Assembly: GCF_014062345.1 (NCBI RefSeq)
Contig: NZ_JACGLS010000006.1
Coordinates: 58,030 to 122,029, forward strand
DNA: 64,000 bases
Direction of reading: 5' to 3'
Source: Tenacibaculum pelagium
Lineage (GTDB): Bacteria; Bacteroidota; Bacteroidia; Flavobacteriales; Flavobacteriaceae
This document shows, piece by piece, positions 15,513 through 24,737 of this stretch. A program made the translations under genes and the position numbers. Under the pieces are notes generated by a model that did not search any database, had not been told where the DNA came from, and saw nothing but the letters and a program-made list of their open reading frames with translations. Within the stretch, counting starts at the first letter, position 1, and each line of letters starts with the position of its first letter.

Positions 15513-15641
15513 CTAACAAGTATTTATACAAAATAGATAAATATTTCATTGTTCATTTGAAATAAATATAGGGTTTAAGAGTTTTTAAATGTTTTATATA
15601 TAGCTATTTCTTTAACTTAGTACTCTCTTAAAATTTAACTC

Positions 15642-16967
15642 ATGAAAAAATATAAAATTTTATCTATTTTTATTTGTCTGTTTTTTTTAATGTCTTGCTC
15701 ATCATCTGAAGAAAAACAAATTTTGGATAAAGATAATGACGGTATAATAGATTCAAAAGATAATTGCCCAGATATAGCTAATCCTAACCAAGAAGATTCA
15801 AATAATGATGGAGTTGGAGATGCTTGTACACCTTTAAATAAAAAGCCATGCGAAAATGGAATGGCAAATGGTTTTCCTTGTAAAGGGTATGATTTATTAT
15901 TAAACATTCCAGTAAGTACTTTTGGAGGAGGAGAAGGAAACGACTCTTGGGGATGGACGGACCCAACAACTCAAAAAGAATACGCTATAATGGGGTTAGA
16001 CAATGGAACTGTATTTGTTGATATTTCTGATACTGAAAACCCTATTTACCTTGGTAAATTACCTACAGCAACAATTAGTAGTCCTTGGAGGGATGTTAAA
16101 GTGTATAAAGATCATGCCTTTATTGTAGCTGATAATAGTGTTGGGGAAGATAGTCATGGTATGCAAGTTTTTGATTTAACTCGCTTAAGAAATGTGTCAA
16201 ATCCTCCTCAAACTTTTACAGCAGACACTCGTTTTACTGAATTTGGAAGAGCACATAATATTGTAATTAATGAAGATACAGGATATGCTTATCCAGTAGG
16301 AACCAATAGAAATAACATTTATAAAGGAGGACCTTTGTTTATTAATATTCAAGATCCTAAAAACCCTAAAAGCGAAGGTGGTTGGGGGACTGATAATTAC
16401 AGTCATGATGCACAGGTTGTTACTTATAACGGGCCAGACTCAGATTATACTGGGAAAGAAATTATAATTGGAAGTAACGAGAATGAAGTTGTTATCGTGG
16501 ATATTACTGATAAGGCTAATCCTAGAAATATTTCAAAAATTTCTTATCCTAATGTAAGATATACACATCAAGGATGGTTTACTGAAGATCAGAAATATTT
16601 TATTCTAGGTGATGAGTTAGATGAATTAAGAATTGGAATAAACACAAGAAGCATCGTTTTTGATTTTACAGATTTAGATAACCCTAAAGAGCACTTTATA
16701 TATTCTGCAGAAACAAAATCTATTGATCATAATGGTTATGTAAAAGGGAATACGTTTTATTTAGCTAGTTATTCTGCTGGGGTTCGTTTTATTGATATTG
16801 CTAGCATAGATAGTAAATCTATAACAGAAGTTGGTTACTTCGATACTTATCCTGATAATGACGATGCCAACTGGCATGGTGTGTGGAATGTATACCCATA
16901 TTTTAATAGTGGGAAGATAGTTGTTAGTGATATTGAAAAAGGATTGTTTATTTTAAAGAAACAATAA
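15642..16967 (+). CDS. Surface lipoprotein, thrombospondin-3 repeat plus LVIVD-type propeller (choice-of-anchor B)
   Basis: A 441-residue lipoprotein (lipobox FFLMSC, Cys about residue 19). Residues about 29-61 carry thrombospondin type 3 calcium-binding repeats (DKDNDGIIDSKDNCPD, DSNNDGVGDAC). The rest is a propeller of LVIVD-type repeats (GTVFVDISDTENPIYLGKL, EVVIVDITDKANPRNISK, GVRFIDIASID), matching the 'choice-of-anchor B' family. Repeated His residues (HAFIV, HNIVI, SHDAQV, THQGW, DHNGY) are in the propeller. It is first of four tightly spaced lipoprotein genes (0, 3 and 7 bp gaps) ending in MbnP and MbnH-like genes. A near-consensus -7 box (TAACTTAG, 15613-15620) precedes it. Confidence 0.85.
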   Translation: MKKYKILSIFICLFFLMSCSSSEEKQILDKDNDGIIDSKDNCPDIANPNQEDSNNDGVGDACTPLNKKPCENGMANGFPCKGYDLLLNIPVSTFGGGEGNDSWGWTDPTTQKEYAIMGLDNGTVFVDISDTENPIYLGKLPTATISSPWRDVKVYKDHAFIVADNSVGEDSHGMQVFDLTRLRNVSNPPQTFTADTRFTEFGRAHNIVINEDTGYAYPVGTNRNNIYKGGPLFINIQDPKNPKSEGGWGTDNYSHDAQVVTYNGPDSDYTGKEIIIGSNENEVVIVDITDKANPRNISKISYPNVRYTHQGWFTEDQKYFILGDELDELRIGINTRSIVFDFTDLDNPKEHFIYSAETKSIDHNGYVKGNTFYLASYSAGVRFIDIASIDSKSITEVGYFDTYPDNDDANWHGVWNVYPYFNSGKIVVSDIEKGLFILKKQ

Positions 16968-18296
16968 ATGATAAAAAGGCTTTCTATCTTTCTAATTACA
17001 ACAATGCTAATTTCAAGTTGTAGTAATGATGTTGGTATATTTTTTCCAACAACTAAAGAAGCTCCACAAATTAATTTTATAAAAACATTTGGAGGTTCAA
17101 GAAATGAAAGTGGTCGAAGCGTAGTTCAAACTTCAGATAATGGTTATGCTGTTTTAGGTTTTACTCAAAGTATTGATGGAGATGTTTTAACAACAAAATC
17201 TGATGTGCAATTTGATTTTTGGGTTTTAAAGTTTGATGAAAATGATAATTTACTTTGGCAAAAAACCTATGGTGGGTCAAAAGATGATAAAGCGTATCAA
17301 ATAATTGAAACAAATGATAACGGTTTTGCAATTGTTGGCTATAATAAAAGTGACGACGGAGATTTAACTTCTAACGAAGGATTTGAAGATGTTTGGGTTT
17401 TGAAAATAGATGCTACGGGTAATATTTTATGGAAAACAACCACAGGGTTTTCAGGCTCAGATCAAGGTTTTAGTTTAATTCAAACTACAGATGGAGGTTA
17501 TTTTGTTGGTAGTATTATAGATGTAACTGCATCCGGAGGTCAAGGGAATTCAAGATCTTCATCAAGACATGCTGGAGGTGATTATTGGGGTATTAAATTA
17601 AACTCAAGCGGAAGTATTGAGTGGCGTAAATATTTTGGAGGAACAAATACAGATACTTGTTATGGTATAGCAGAAACTTCAGATGGATATATAATGATTG
17701 GGTCTTCCGATAGTAATGATGTTGATATTAAAAACAACAAAGGCTCTTACGATTTTTGGATTGTTAAAATTGATAAAGTTGGAGCTCTTATTTGGGAAAA
17801 ATCTTTCGGCGGAACCGAAATAGACGAAGCCAGAGCGATAACACCAACAAATGATGGAAGTTTTATTATTGTTGGTGATACTCGTAGCTCCAATAATGAT
17901 GTGACCAATAATAGTGGTGGAGCAGATTTATGGGCTATAAAAATAAATTCTGATGGAGATTTGATTTGGCAAAAAAACTATGGAGGTTCAAGTTTTGATG
18001 TTGGGAGATCAATTAACAAAACATTAGATGGTGGATTTATTATATCAGGAAGTTCAAGAAGTGCTGATAATGGTATAATAAATAAAGGTCAAAATGATGC
18101 GTGGATTCTAAAAATAGATAATAACGGAAACCAGCAGTGGCAAAAAACTATAGGTGGAACGGATATAGATTTTTGTTACGATGCCATTGAACTTTCTAAC
18201 GGAAATATCATTGCAGTTGGCGAAAGCAGTAGTAGTAATTTAGATATAACATCAAACAAAGGGTTTTCAGACCTATTAATTATCAAATTAAAATAA
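16968..18296 (+). CDS. Lipoprotein with seven propeller-like repeats
   Basis: A 442-residue lipoprotein (lipobox TMLISSC, Cys about residue 18). From about residue 40 onward it consists of roughly seven repeats of 50-60 residues, each with the pattern (Y/F)GG(S/T)..D.(A/G).....T.DGG(F/Y)...G.(S)...D and then D.W..K(I/L)...G...W.K. Examples are YGGSKDDKAYQ, FGGTNTDTCYG, FGGTEIDEARA and YGGSSFDVGRS. A seven-bladed beta-propeller is the natural reading. No catalytic residues are apparent. The gene starts directly after the preceding stop, so it is in the same operon as the LVIVD lipoprotein and the MbnP/MbnH pair. Confidence 0.8.
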   Translation: MIKRLSIFLITTMLISSCSNDVGIFFPTTKEAPQINFIKTFGGSRNESGRSVVQTSDNGYAVLGFTQSIDGDVLTTKSDVQFDFWVLKFDENDNLLWQKTYGGSKDDKAYQIIETNDNGFAIVGYNKSDDGDLTSNEGFEDVWVLKIDATGNILWKTTTGFSGSDQGFSLIQTTDGGYFVGSIIDVTASGGQGNSRSSSRHAGGDYWGIKLNSSGSIEWRKYFGGTNTDTCYGIAETSDGYIMIGSSDSNDVDIKNNKGSYDFWIVKIDKVGALIWEKSFGGTEIDEARAITPTNDGSFIIVGDTRSSNNDVTNNSGGADLWAIKINSDGDLIWQKNYGGSSFDVGRSINKTLDGGFIISGSSRSADNGIINKGQNDAWILKIDNNGNQQWQKTIGGTDIDFCYDAIELSNGNIIAVGESSSSNLDITSNKGFSDLLIIKLK

Positions 18297-18299
18297 AAA

Positions 18300-19061
18300 A
18301 TGAAACAATATTTAATCCTTTTTTTAAGTCTTTTACTTTTCTCATGTAGTTCAGATAATGATGAATTAACAAAAGAAGTTACAGTTAAGTTTAATTTTAC
18401 TCAAAACTGGGATGGAACTGTAATTGAAAAATCAGATTTAAGTAACACTGAATACACAAATAAGTTAGGAACTAAGCTCACTATTGAAAAATTACGCTAT
18501 TTAATTTCTAAAATCACTTTAACAAACGGGGCTGGTGTAGAAACTATTTTTGAAGGATACAAATTGGTTGACATAACCGAGTCTGAGAATTTAACTTTTA
18601 GTCCAACTGAAAAAATATCAGAAGGGGCTTATAATTTGTCGATGACTTTTGGTTTTAATAACGCTGATAATTTTAAAGCAGGAGGATATGCAGATTTAAA
18701 CTCAGCGTCTTGGGATGTTCCAGATACGTTAGGTGGGGGGTATCATTATATGCAACTTGAAGGGAAGTTTCTTAATAAAAATATACAGCAACAAGGTTTT
18801 GCATATCATACAATTGGAGCATACAACTCAACTACAAAAGAAGTTGAAGACACTTCTTTTACGGTAGATTTAGGTACAATATCAATTAAAAACAATGCAA
18901 CTATCGAAGTTAAAATGAATGTTGCAGAATGGTTTAAAAATCCAAACGAATGGGATTTAGATGTTTTGAACTCAATGTTAATGCCTAATTATGATGCTCA
19001 AAAATTAATGTCTGCGAATGGTAAAAGTGGCGTTTTCAGCTTAGGTAACATTTCACAATAA
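18300..19061 (+). CDS. MbnP-family copper-binding lipoprotein
   Basis: A 253-residue lipoprotein (lipobox LLFSC, Cys16) of the MbnP family. The N-terminal strand VTVKFNFTQNWDG, the KLRYLISKITL segment, SEGAYNLSMTFGF, GGYHYMQLEGKF (H149, M151) and FAYHTIGAY (H170) are the family pattern. In methanotrophs, MbnP is oxidised by its diheme partner MbnH on a tryptophan, forming kynurenine, and then binds copper. Trp candidates here include W37 and W138 plus two near residues 208-217. The adjacent downstream gene (7 bp gap) encodes an MbnH/MauG-type enzyme, so the pair is complete. There is no methanobactin locus here, so a general copper or redox role is more likely. Confidence 0.87.
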   Translation: MKQYLILFLSLLLFSCSSDNDELTKEVTVKFNFTQNWDGTVIEKSDLSNTEYTNKLGTKLTIEKLRYLISKITLTNGAGVETIFEGYKLVDITESENLTFSPTEKISEGAYNLSMTFGFNNADNFKAGGYADLNSASWDVPDTLGGGYHYMQLEGKFLNKNIQQQGFAYHTIGAYNSTTKEVEDTSFTVDLGTISIKNNATIEVKMNVAEWFKNPNEWDLDVLNSMLMPNYDAQKLMSANGKSGVFSLGNISQ

Positions 19062-19068
19062 ATATCTA

Positions 19069-20127
19069 ATGATTAAAAAGAGTATATACACTTTATTATT
19101 ACTTCTTTTAATGAGTTGTTCATCAAAAGAAGAAGATGTATATACTCCAAAACCTGCTAGTTTAAAAATACCTGAGTTATTTCAACAAAAATTAATAGCG
19201 CCAGTTATTCCAACTAACAATCCTTTAACAGAAGAAGGTATTGCGCTTGGTAAAAAGTTGTTTTTTGATAAAATTTTATCGAAAGACAATACGCAATCTT
19301 GTGCTACTTGTCACAACCCTAAAAAAGCCTTTACCGATGAGAATCGTTTTAGTGATGGTGTAAATGGTACATTTGGAACGCGTAATTCTATGCCAATATT
19401 TAATTTAGCTTGGAATTTCGATGAGCGTTTTGCTTGGGACGGAAAAGAGTTAAGTTTAGAACGTCAGGCATTAGAACCTGTTCGAAATCCTATCGAAATG
19501 CATAGTAAATGGACTAATGTTACAGAGAGATTACAAAATCACTCGGAATACCCAACATTGTTTCAGCAAGCATTCGGAGTTTCAAAAATAGATTCTACTT
19601 TAGTAACTAAAGCACTTGCCCAATTCGAAAGAACTTTAATTTCTGGAAACTCCAAATTTGATCAATTTCTATTAGGTAAAGCACAGTTAACTCCAGAAGA
19701 ACAAAATGGATTTGATGTTTTTATGGATGAAACTCGTGGAGATTGTTTTCATTGCCATGGGAGTAATAACAATCCTTTATGGACAGATAATAAATTCCAT
19801 AATAATGGTTTAGATGCTGTTTTTTCAGACTTAGGTTTAGGGAAAGTTACTGGTGACCCTAACGACAATGGGAAATTCAGATCCCCATCTCTTCGTAATT
19901 TAAAATTTACTGCACCATATATGCATGATGGGCGTTTTGCTACTTTAGATGAGGTAATTAATCATTACTCAACAGGATTAAAATCATCTCCAACTATCGA
20001 TCCTTTAATGAAAAAAGTAAATCAGGGTGGCGTAAATCTTTCTGATAAAGACAAAGCTGATTTAAAAGCTTTTTTACTTTCTCTTTCAGATAATGATTTT
20101 GTTGCTAACCCTAACTTTCAAGAGTAA
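19069..20127 (+). CDS. Diheme MbnH/MauG/CcpA-family peroxidase lipoprotein
   Basis: A 352-residue lipoprotein (lipobox LLMSC, Cys17) with two c-type heme sites: C78-A-T-C81-H82 and C226-F-H-C229-H230. Other family features are GKKLFFDKILS, FTDENRFSDGVNG, the FAWDGK segment, ALAQFERTLISGNS and RSPSLRNLKFTAPYMHDGRF. Together with the MbnP gene just upstream, it fits the MbnH branch, where a diheme enzyme oxidises its partner protein. A plain cytochrome c peroxidase is the alternative. It is last in the four-lipoprotein operon. Heme attachment would need a cytochrome c maturation system encoded elsewhere. Confidence 0.88.
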   Translation: MIKKSIYTLLLLLLMSCSSKEEDVYTPKPASLKIPELFQQKLIAPVIPTNNPLTEEGIALGKKLFFDKILSKDNTQSCATCHNPKKAFTDENRFSDGVNGTFGTRNSMPIFNLAWNFDERFAWDGKELSLERQALEPVRNPIEMHSKWTNVTERLQNHSEYPTLFQQAFGVSKIDSTLVTKALAQFERTLISGNSKFDQFLLGKAQLTPEEQNGFDVFMDETRGDCFHCHGSNNNPLWTDNKFHNNGLDAVFSDLGLGKVTGDPNDNGKFRSPSLRNLKFTAPYMHDGRFATLDEVINHYSTGLKSSPTIDPLMKKVNQGGVNLSDKDKADLKAFLLSLSDNDFVANPNFQE

Positions 20128-20168
20128 TAAACATTCTCAATAATTACATAAAAAAACACAATGAAAGG

Positions 20169-20203
20169 TTGTGCTATTAAATGAGACTTATATTGTATAT
20201 TTG
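20169..20203 (+). promoter_or_regulatory. Promoter of the suf operon
   Basis: A TTGTG at 20169-20173 (-33) and an exact TATATTTG at 20196-20203 (-7), 32 bp before the first suf gene. A spacer of about 22-24 bp is at the long end of the usual range. Confidence 0.65.
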
Positions 20204-20235
20204 CAAACTATTTAGAGTTAATCTATTTAAAATAT

Positions 20236-20565
20236 ATGATAAAAGTTTCAGACACAGCTAAAAAGAAAGTCATTGAACTAATGACAGACGACGGATTTGA
20301 TGCTACAACCGATTTTGTTCGTGTTGGAGTTAAAAGTGGTGGTTGTTCAGGGCTATCGTATGATTTAACCTTTGATAAGAGTACACAAGAAAACGATAAA
20401 ATTTTTGAAGAAAACAGTGTGAAAATTGTTGTTGACAAAAAGAGTTTCTTATACCTAGTTGGTACAACTTTAGAGTACTCTGGAGGGTTAAACGGAAAAG
20501 GATTTGTATTTAATAATCCTAATGCTAACCGTACATGCGGTTGCGGAGAAAGTTTTTCTTTATAA
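20236..20565 (+). CDS. A-type iron-sulfur carrier protein (SufA/IscA/HesB family)
   Basis: A 109-residue A-type carrier that receives Fe-S clusters and passes them to apoproteins. The three conserved cysteines are in SGGCSGLSY (about residue 37) and CGCG near the C-terminus (about residues 103-105). It begins 32 bp after a strong promoter and is followed 15 bp later by sufB, so it leads the suf operon. Length and motifs are fully normal. Confidence 0.93.
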   Translation: MIKVSDTAKKKVIELMTDDGFDATTDFVRVGVKSGGCSGLSYDLTFDKSTQENDKIFEENSVKIVVDKKSFLYLVGTTLEYSGGLNGKGFVFNNPNANRTCGCGESFSL

Positions 20566-20580
20566 CATTACATCTCAATT

Positions 20581-22029
20581 ATGAGCAAGTATACCGAAGA
20601 CGATTTAAGAGAAGAGTTAAAAACCAAAGAATATGAATATGGTTTTTATACTGATATAGAAAGTGAAACCTTTGCGAAGGGGTTAAATGAAGATGTGGTT
20701 CGTGCTATTTCTAAAAAGAAAAACGAACCAGAATGGATGACTGAATGGCGTTTAGAAGCATTTAGAGTTTGGGAGAAAATGGAAGAGCCAGAATGGGCTA
20801 ATGTAAATTATGAAAAACCAAATTTTCAAGAGATTGCTTACTATTCAGCACCAAAAGAAAAACCAAAATTAAATAGTTTAGATGAAGTTGATCCAGAATT
20901 ATTGGATACGTTTAAACGTTTAGGTATTTCTTTAGATGAGCAGAAAAAATTAGCAAATGTAGCTGTTGATATCGTAATGGATTCTGTTTCAGTTGCAACA
21001 ACTTTTAAAGAAACATTAGCTGAAAAAGGTATTATATTCATGCCTATTTCTGAAGCTATTCAAGAGCATCCAGAATTAGTAAAGAAATATTTAGGGACTG
21101 TAGTTCCAACTACCGATAATTTTTATGCAGCATTAAATTCAGCGGTATTTTCTGATGGGTCTTTCTGTTATATTCCAAAAGGTGTTCGATGCCCGATGGA
21201 GTTATCTACTTACTTTAGAATTAACGAAGGAGGTACAGGTCAGTTTGAAAGAACTTTAGTAGTTGCTGACAAAGGTAGTTATGTTTCTTACCTAGAAGGA
21301 TGTACTGCGCCAAGTAGAGATGAAAATCAATTACACGCAGCTGTAGTTGAATTAATTTCGATGGACGATGCTGAAATTAAATATTCTACAGTTCAAAACT
21401 GGTATCCTGGAAATGCAGAAGGAAAAGGTGGAGTATACAATTTTGTAACTAAAAGAGGTATATGTGAAACCAACGCAAAAATTTCTTGGACACAAGTAGA
21501 AACAGGTTCTGCAGTAACTTGGAAATACCCAAGTTGTATCTTAAAAGGAAATAATTCTGTTGGTGAATTTTACTCAATTGCAGTAACAAACAACTTCCAA
21601 CAAGCTGATACAGGAACAAAAATGATTCACTTAGGTAAAAATACTAAGTCAACCATTATCTCTAAAGGAATCTCAGCAGGAAAATCACAAAACAGTTATA
21701 GAGGATTAGTTCATATTAGTCCACGAGCTGAAAATGCACGTAACTTCTCGCAATGTGATTCTTTATTAATGGGGAACGAGTGTGGAGCACATACATTTCC
21801 ATATATAGAAACAAAAAATAAATCGGCACAGATAGAACACGAAGCTACAACAAGTAAAATTGGTGAAGATCAATTATTCTATTGTAACCAACGTGGTATA
21901 GATACCGAAAAAGCAATTGCATTAATCGTAAATGGGTTTAGTAAAGAAGTACTAAATAAGTTACCAATGGAATTTGCAGTTGAAGCACAAAAATTATTAG
22001 AAATTAGTTTAGAAGGAAGTGTTGGTTAA
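20581..22029 (+). CDS. sufB: Fe-S cluster scaffold subunit SufB
   Basis: A 482-residue SufB, the scaffold subunit of SufBC2D on which Fe-S clusters are built. Visible family blocks are [70 protein letters not shown], the conserved [12 protein letters not shown] and the C-terminal [17 protein letters not shown]. It lies between the A-type carrier gene and sufC. Cytoplasmic, no oddities. Confidence 0.97.
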   Translation: MSKYTEDDLREELKTKEYEYGFYTDIESETFAKGLNEDVVRAISKKKNEPEWMTEWRLEAFRVWEKMEEPEWANVNYEKPNFQEIAYYSAPKEKPKLNSLDEVDPELLDTFKRLGISLDEQKKLANVAVDIVMDSVSVATTFKETLAEKGIIFMPISEAIQEHPELVKKYLGTVVPTTDNFYAALNSAVFSDGSFCYIPKGVRCPMELSTYFRINEGGTGQFERTLVVADKGSYVSYLEGCTAPSRDENQLHAAVVELISMDDAEIKYSTVQNWYPGNAEGKGGVYNFVTKRGICETNAKISWTQVETGSAVTWKYPSCILKGNNSVGEFYSIAVTNNFQQADTGTKMIHLGKNTKSTIISKGISAGKSQNSYRGLVHISPRAENARNFSQCDSLLMGNECGAHTFPYIETKNKSAQIEHEATTSKIGEDQLFYCNQRGIDTEKAIALIVNGFSKEVLNKLPMEFAVEAQKLLEISLEGSVG

Positions 22030-22054
22030 AAACTAACAACAAAGATATATTACC

Positions 22055-22807
22055 ATGTTAAAAATAGAAAACTTACACGCTAACATAGAAGATAAATCAA
22101 TCTTAAAAGGGTTGAATTTAGAAGTTAAAGCTGGTGAAATTCACGCAATAATGGGGCCTAATGGAGCTGGAAAAAGTACAATGGCATCTGTAATTGCAGG
22201 AAAAGAAGAATACGAAGTTACTGAAGGAACTATCGAATTAAATGGAGAAGATATCAGTGAGTTAGCTCCTGAAGAAAGAGCACATAATGGAGTGTTTTTA
22301 TCTTTTCAATATCCAGTAGAAATACCTGGTGTTACGGTAACAAACTTTATTAAAACATCAATTAACGAATCTCGTAAAGCACAAGGTTTAGAAGAGATGC
22401 CTGCGAAAGATATGTTAAAGATGATTCGTGAGAAATCTGAATTATTAGAGATCGATCGTAAGTTCTTATCACGTTCTTTAAACGAAGGGTTTTCTGGAGG
22501 AGAAAAGAAACGTAACGAGATTTTTCAGATGGCAATGTTAGAACCTAAATTAGCAATCTTAGACGAAACAGATTCTGGTTTAGATATCGATGCGTTACGT
22601 ATTGTTGCTAATGGTGTAAATAAATTAAAATCTAAAGATAACGCGGTAATAGTTATTACACACTACCAGCGTTTATTAGATTATATAGTTCCTGATTTTG
22701 TACACGTTTTACATGATGGTAAAATTGTAAAAACAGGCGATGCTTCTTTAGCATTAGAATTAGAAGCAAAAGGGTACGATTGGATTAAGGAAGAAGTGAA
22801 CTCTTAA
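22055..22807 (+). CDS. sufC: Fe-S assembly ATPase SufC
   Basis: A 250-residue ABC-type ATPase that drives the SufBCD scaffold. Walker A is GPNGAGKS (about residues 34-41), the signature is FSGGEKKR and Walker B is LAILDETDSGLD, followed by the switch histidine in VIVITHYQR. Gaps to sufB (25 bp) and sufD (4 bp) indicate one operon. Confidence 0.97.
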   Translation: MLKIENLHANIEDKSILKGLNLEVKAGEIHAIMGPNGAGKSTMASVIAGKEEYEVTEGTIELNGEDISELAPEERAHNGVFLSFQYPVEIPGVTVTNFIKTSINESRKAQGLEEMPAKDMLKMIREKSELLEIDRKFLSRSLNEGFSGGEKKRNEIFQMAMLEPKLAILDETDSGLDIDALRIVANGVNKLKSKDNAVIVITHYQRLLDYIVPDFVHVLHDGKIVKTGDASLALELEAKGYDWIKEEVNS

Positions 22808-22811
22808 GAGA

Positions 22812-24125
22812 ATGGATTTAAAAGAAAAATTAGTAGCATCATATGTAGCTTTTGAAAATGACGTGAATATCAATTCTGATGTTCATGAAATTAGAACAAA
22901 AGCACTTCAAAATTTTGAAGAATTAGGTTTTCCTACTAAGAAATTAGAAGCTTGGAAATATACTTCTTTAAACTCTGTGTTAAAGCAAGATTATAGTATT
23001 TTCCCAGATAATGAAGCTGCTATAGAACTAGCAGATGTGAAGAAATATTTTATTCATGATATTGATACTTATAAGATTATCTTTATTGATGGAAAATACA
23101 GTTCTTTCTTGTCAGATACTACGCATGATGAAATGGATATTTGTTTATTATCATCTGCATTAGAAAAGCCAAAATACAAGGCAGTTATTGAAAATTATTT
23201 CAATAAAATAGCTGAACAAGATAATTTAACTTCTTTAAATACAGCTTTTGCTAAAGAAGGTGCATACATCTATATTCCAAGAAATGTTGAGGTAGAAAAA
23301 CCAATTCAAATCATCAATTTTACTACTGGAAAAGAAGATGCAACAATGTTACAGCCTCGTAATTTAATTGTAGCTGAACAGAATGCACATGTACAAATTA
23401 TTGAGCGTCATCAAAGTTTAACTTCAAATCCTGTATTAACAAATGCGGTTACTGAGGTTTATGCTGCTAAAGATGCAACTGTAGACATTTACAAAATTCA
23501 GAACGACAACAACAATGCTTCTTTGGTAGATAATGCTTATATAGAGCAAAAGTCAAATAGTATTGTTTCTGTACATACATTTTCTTTTGGAGGAAATATT
23601 ACTCGTAATAATTTAAATTTTTATCAAAGAGGAGAACATATTGATTCTATTTTGAAAGGTGTTACAATTATTGAAGGAAAACAACATATAGATCACCATA
23701 CATTGGTGCATCATATAGAGCCTAATTGTGAATCTCATCAAGATTATAAAGGAATATATGATGAACGTTCTACTGCAGTTTTTAACGGAAAGGTAATTGT
23801 TGAGAAGGAAGCTCAAAAAACAAATGCTTATCAACAAAACAACAATGTTTTAGTAAGCGATAAAGCTACTATTAATGCAAAACCACAATTAGAAATTTTT
23901 GCAGATGATGTAAAATGTTCACATGGTTGTACGATTGGTCAGTTAGATGATGATGCTTTATTTTACATGCAACAACGTGGAATTCCTAAGAAAGAAGCAA
24001 AAGCTTTATTAATGTATGCTTTTGCAAATACAGTTTTAGAAAGTGTAAAAATACCTGAAGTAAAACAACGTATAAATAAATTAATAGCTAATAAATTAGG
24101 CGTTAATATTGGATTCGATTTATAA
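22812..24125 (+). CDS. sufD: Fe-S cluster assembly subunit SufD
   Basis: A 437-residue SufD, the SufB-like partner of the SufBCD complex. Hallmarks are FPTKKLEAWKYTSL near the N-terminus, the beta-helix core, and the C-terminal DDVKCSHGCTIGQLDDDAL with the conserved His, then QQRGIPKKEAKALLMYAF. In many Flavobacteriaceae sufS and sufE follow, but here a terminator and an opposite-strand gene come next, so the cysteine desulfurase must be encoded elsewhere. Confidence 0.96.
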   Translation: MDLKEKLVASYVAFENDVNINSDVHEIRTKALQNFEELGFPTKKLEAWKYTSLNSVLKQDYSIFPDNEAAIELADVKKYFIHDIDTYKIIFIDGKYSSFLSDTTHDEMDICLLSSALEKPKYKAVIENYFNKIAEQDNLTSLNTAFAKEGAYIYIPRNVEVEKPIQIINFTTGKEDATMLQPRNLIVAEQNAHVQIIERHQSLTSNPVLTNAVTEVYAAKDATVDIYKIQNDNNNASLVDNAYIEQKSNSIVSVHTFSFGGNITRNNLNFYQRGEHIDSILKGVTIIEGKQHIDHHTLVHHIEPNCESHQDYKGIYDERSTAVFNGKVIVEKEAQKTNAYQQNNNVLVSDKATINAKPQLEIFADDVKCSHGCTIGQLDDDALFYMQQRGIPKKEAKALLMYAFANTVLESVKIPEVKQRINKLIANKLGVNIGFDL

Positions 24126-24152
24126 GCGTCATTGATGCTTTTACTATAAAAT

Positions 24153-24185
24153 AAAAAACCACTCATTTTGAGTGGTTTTTTATTT
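24153..24185. terminator. Bidirectional terminator between sufD and brxA
   Basis: AAAAAACCACTC (24153-24164) and GAGTGGTTTTTT (24170-24181) pair around ATTTT. The A and T runs on either side let it work for sufD (plus) and the bacilliredoxin gene (minus). Confidence 0.82.
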
Positions 24186-24210
24186 TTAAGGGTTTTTGTA
24201 ATGCTATTTA

Positions 24211-24621
24211 TTAGCAAAACTCATCATAAGCAGCTGCTAAATTCTGAGCAATTGCCTGTGCAGAACGACCTTCAATGTGGTGACGTTCTAACATGTGTAC
24301 TAAACTACCATCTTTAAATAAAGCAATAGCTGGTGAAGAAGGAGGGAAAGGAATCATATATTCTCTTGCCTTCGCTGTAGATTCTTTTTCTACACCTGCA
24401 AATACAGTAGTTAAATGAGTGGGTGCTTTGTCTGCTCCTAAAGAAGCAATAGCTCCTGGTCTTGCTGTACCAGCGGCACAACCACAAACCGAATTTACCA
24501 TTACTAATGTTGTTCCTTCTTTAGCTAAAGCATTGTCAACATCTTCAGCAGTATATAAAGCGTCAAAACCAGCATCAATTAATTGATCACGCATTGGTTT
24601 TACTAATTCTTCTGGGTACAT
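24211..24621 (-). CDS. Bacilliredoxin (BrxA/BrxB, YphP/YqiW family)
   Basis: A 136-residue thioredoxin-fold protein of the bacilliredoxin family, which in Bacillus removes bacillithiol from proteins. The active-site C-G-C is visible in NSVCGCAAGTARPG (about residues 45-60), and the conserved FPPSSPAIALFKDG and ERHHIEGRSA blocks are present. Since Bacteroidota often have bacillithiol-type chemistry, the role is plausible; the bsh genes are not in the window. A full promoter (24645-24676) lies upstream. Confidence 0.92.
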   Translation of the reverse strand: MYPEELVKPMRDQLIDAGFDALYTAEDVDNALAKEGTTLVMVNSVCGCAAGTARPGAIASLGADKAPTHLTTVFAGVEKESTAKAREYMIPFPPSSPAIALFKDGSLVHMLERHHIEGRSAQAIAQNLAAAYDEFC

Positions 24622-24644
24622 ATTTTTTAATTAAAAATTTAATG

Positions 24645-24676
24645 CAAAGATACTTCATTTACAAGCAAGAATCAAA
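24645..24676 (-). promoter_or_regulatory. Promoter of the bacilliredoxin gene
   Basis: On the minus strand TTTG (24673-24676), 20 bp spacer, TATCTTTG (24645-24652), 23 bp upstream of the ATG. Both boxes match the Bacteroidota housekeeping consensus. Confidence 0.7.
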
Positions 24677-24737
24677 CCAAAACAAATCACTCTTTTATAA
24701 AGAGTTAATACTATCTTTACGCCTTTAAAATTTAAGA

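Noticed and set aside
18300..20127. Methanobactin biosynthesis locus
   Set aside because: MbnP and MbnH homologues are present, but no MbnB, MbnC or precursor peptide was found; the pair also occurs widely outside methanotrophs.
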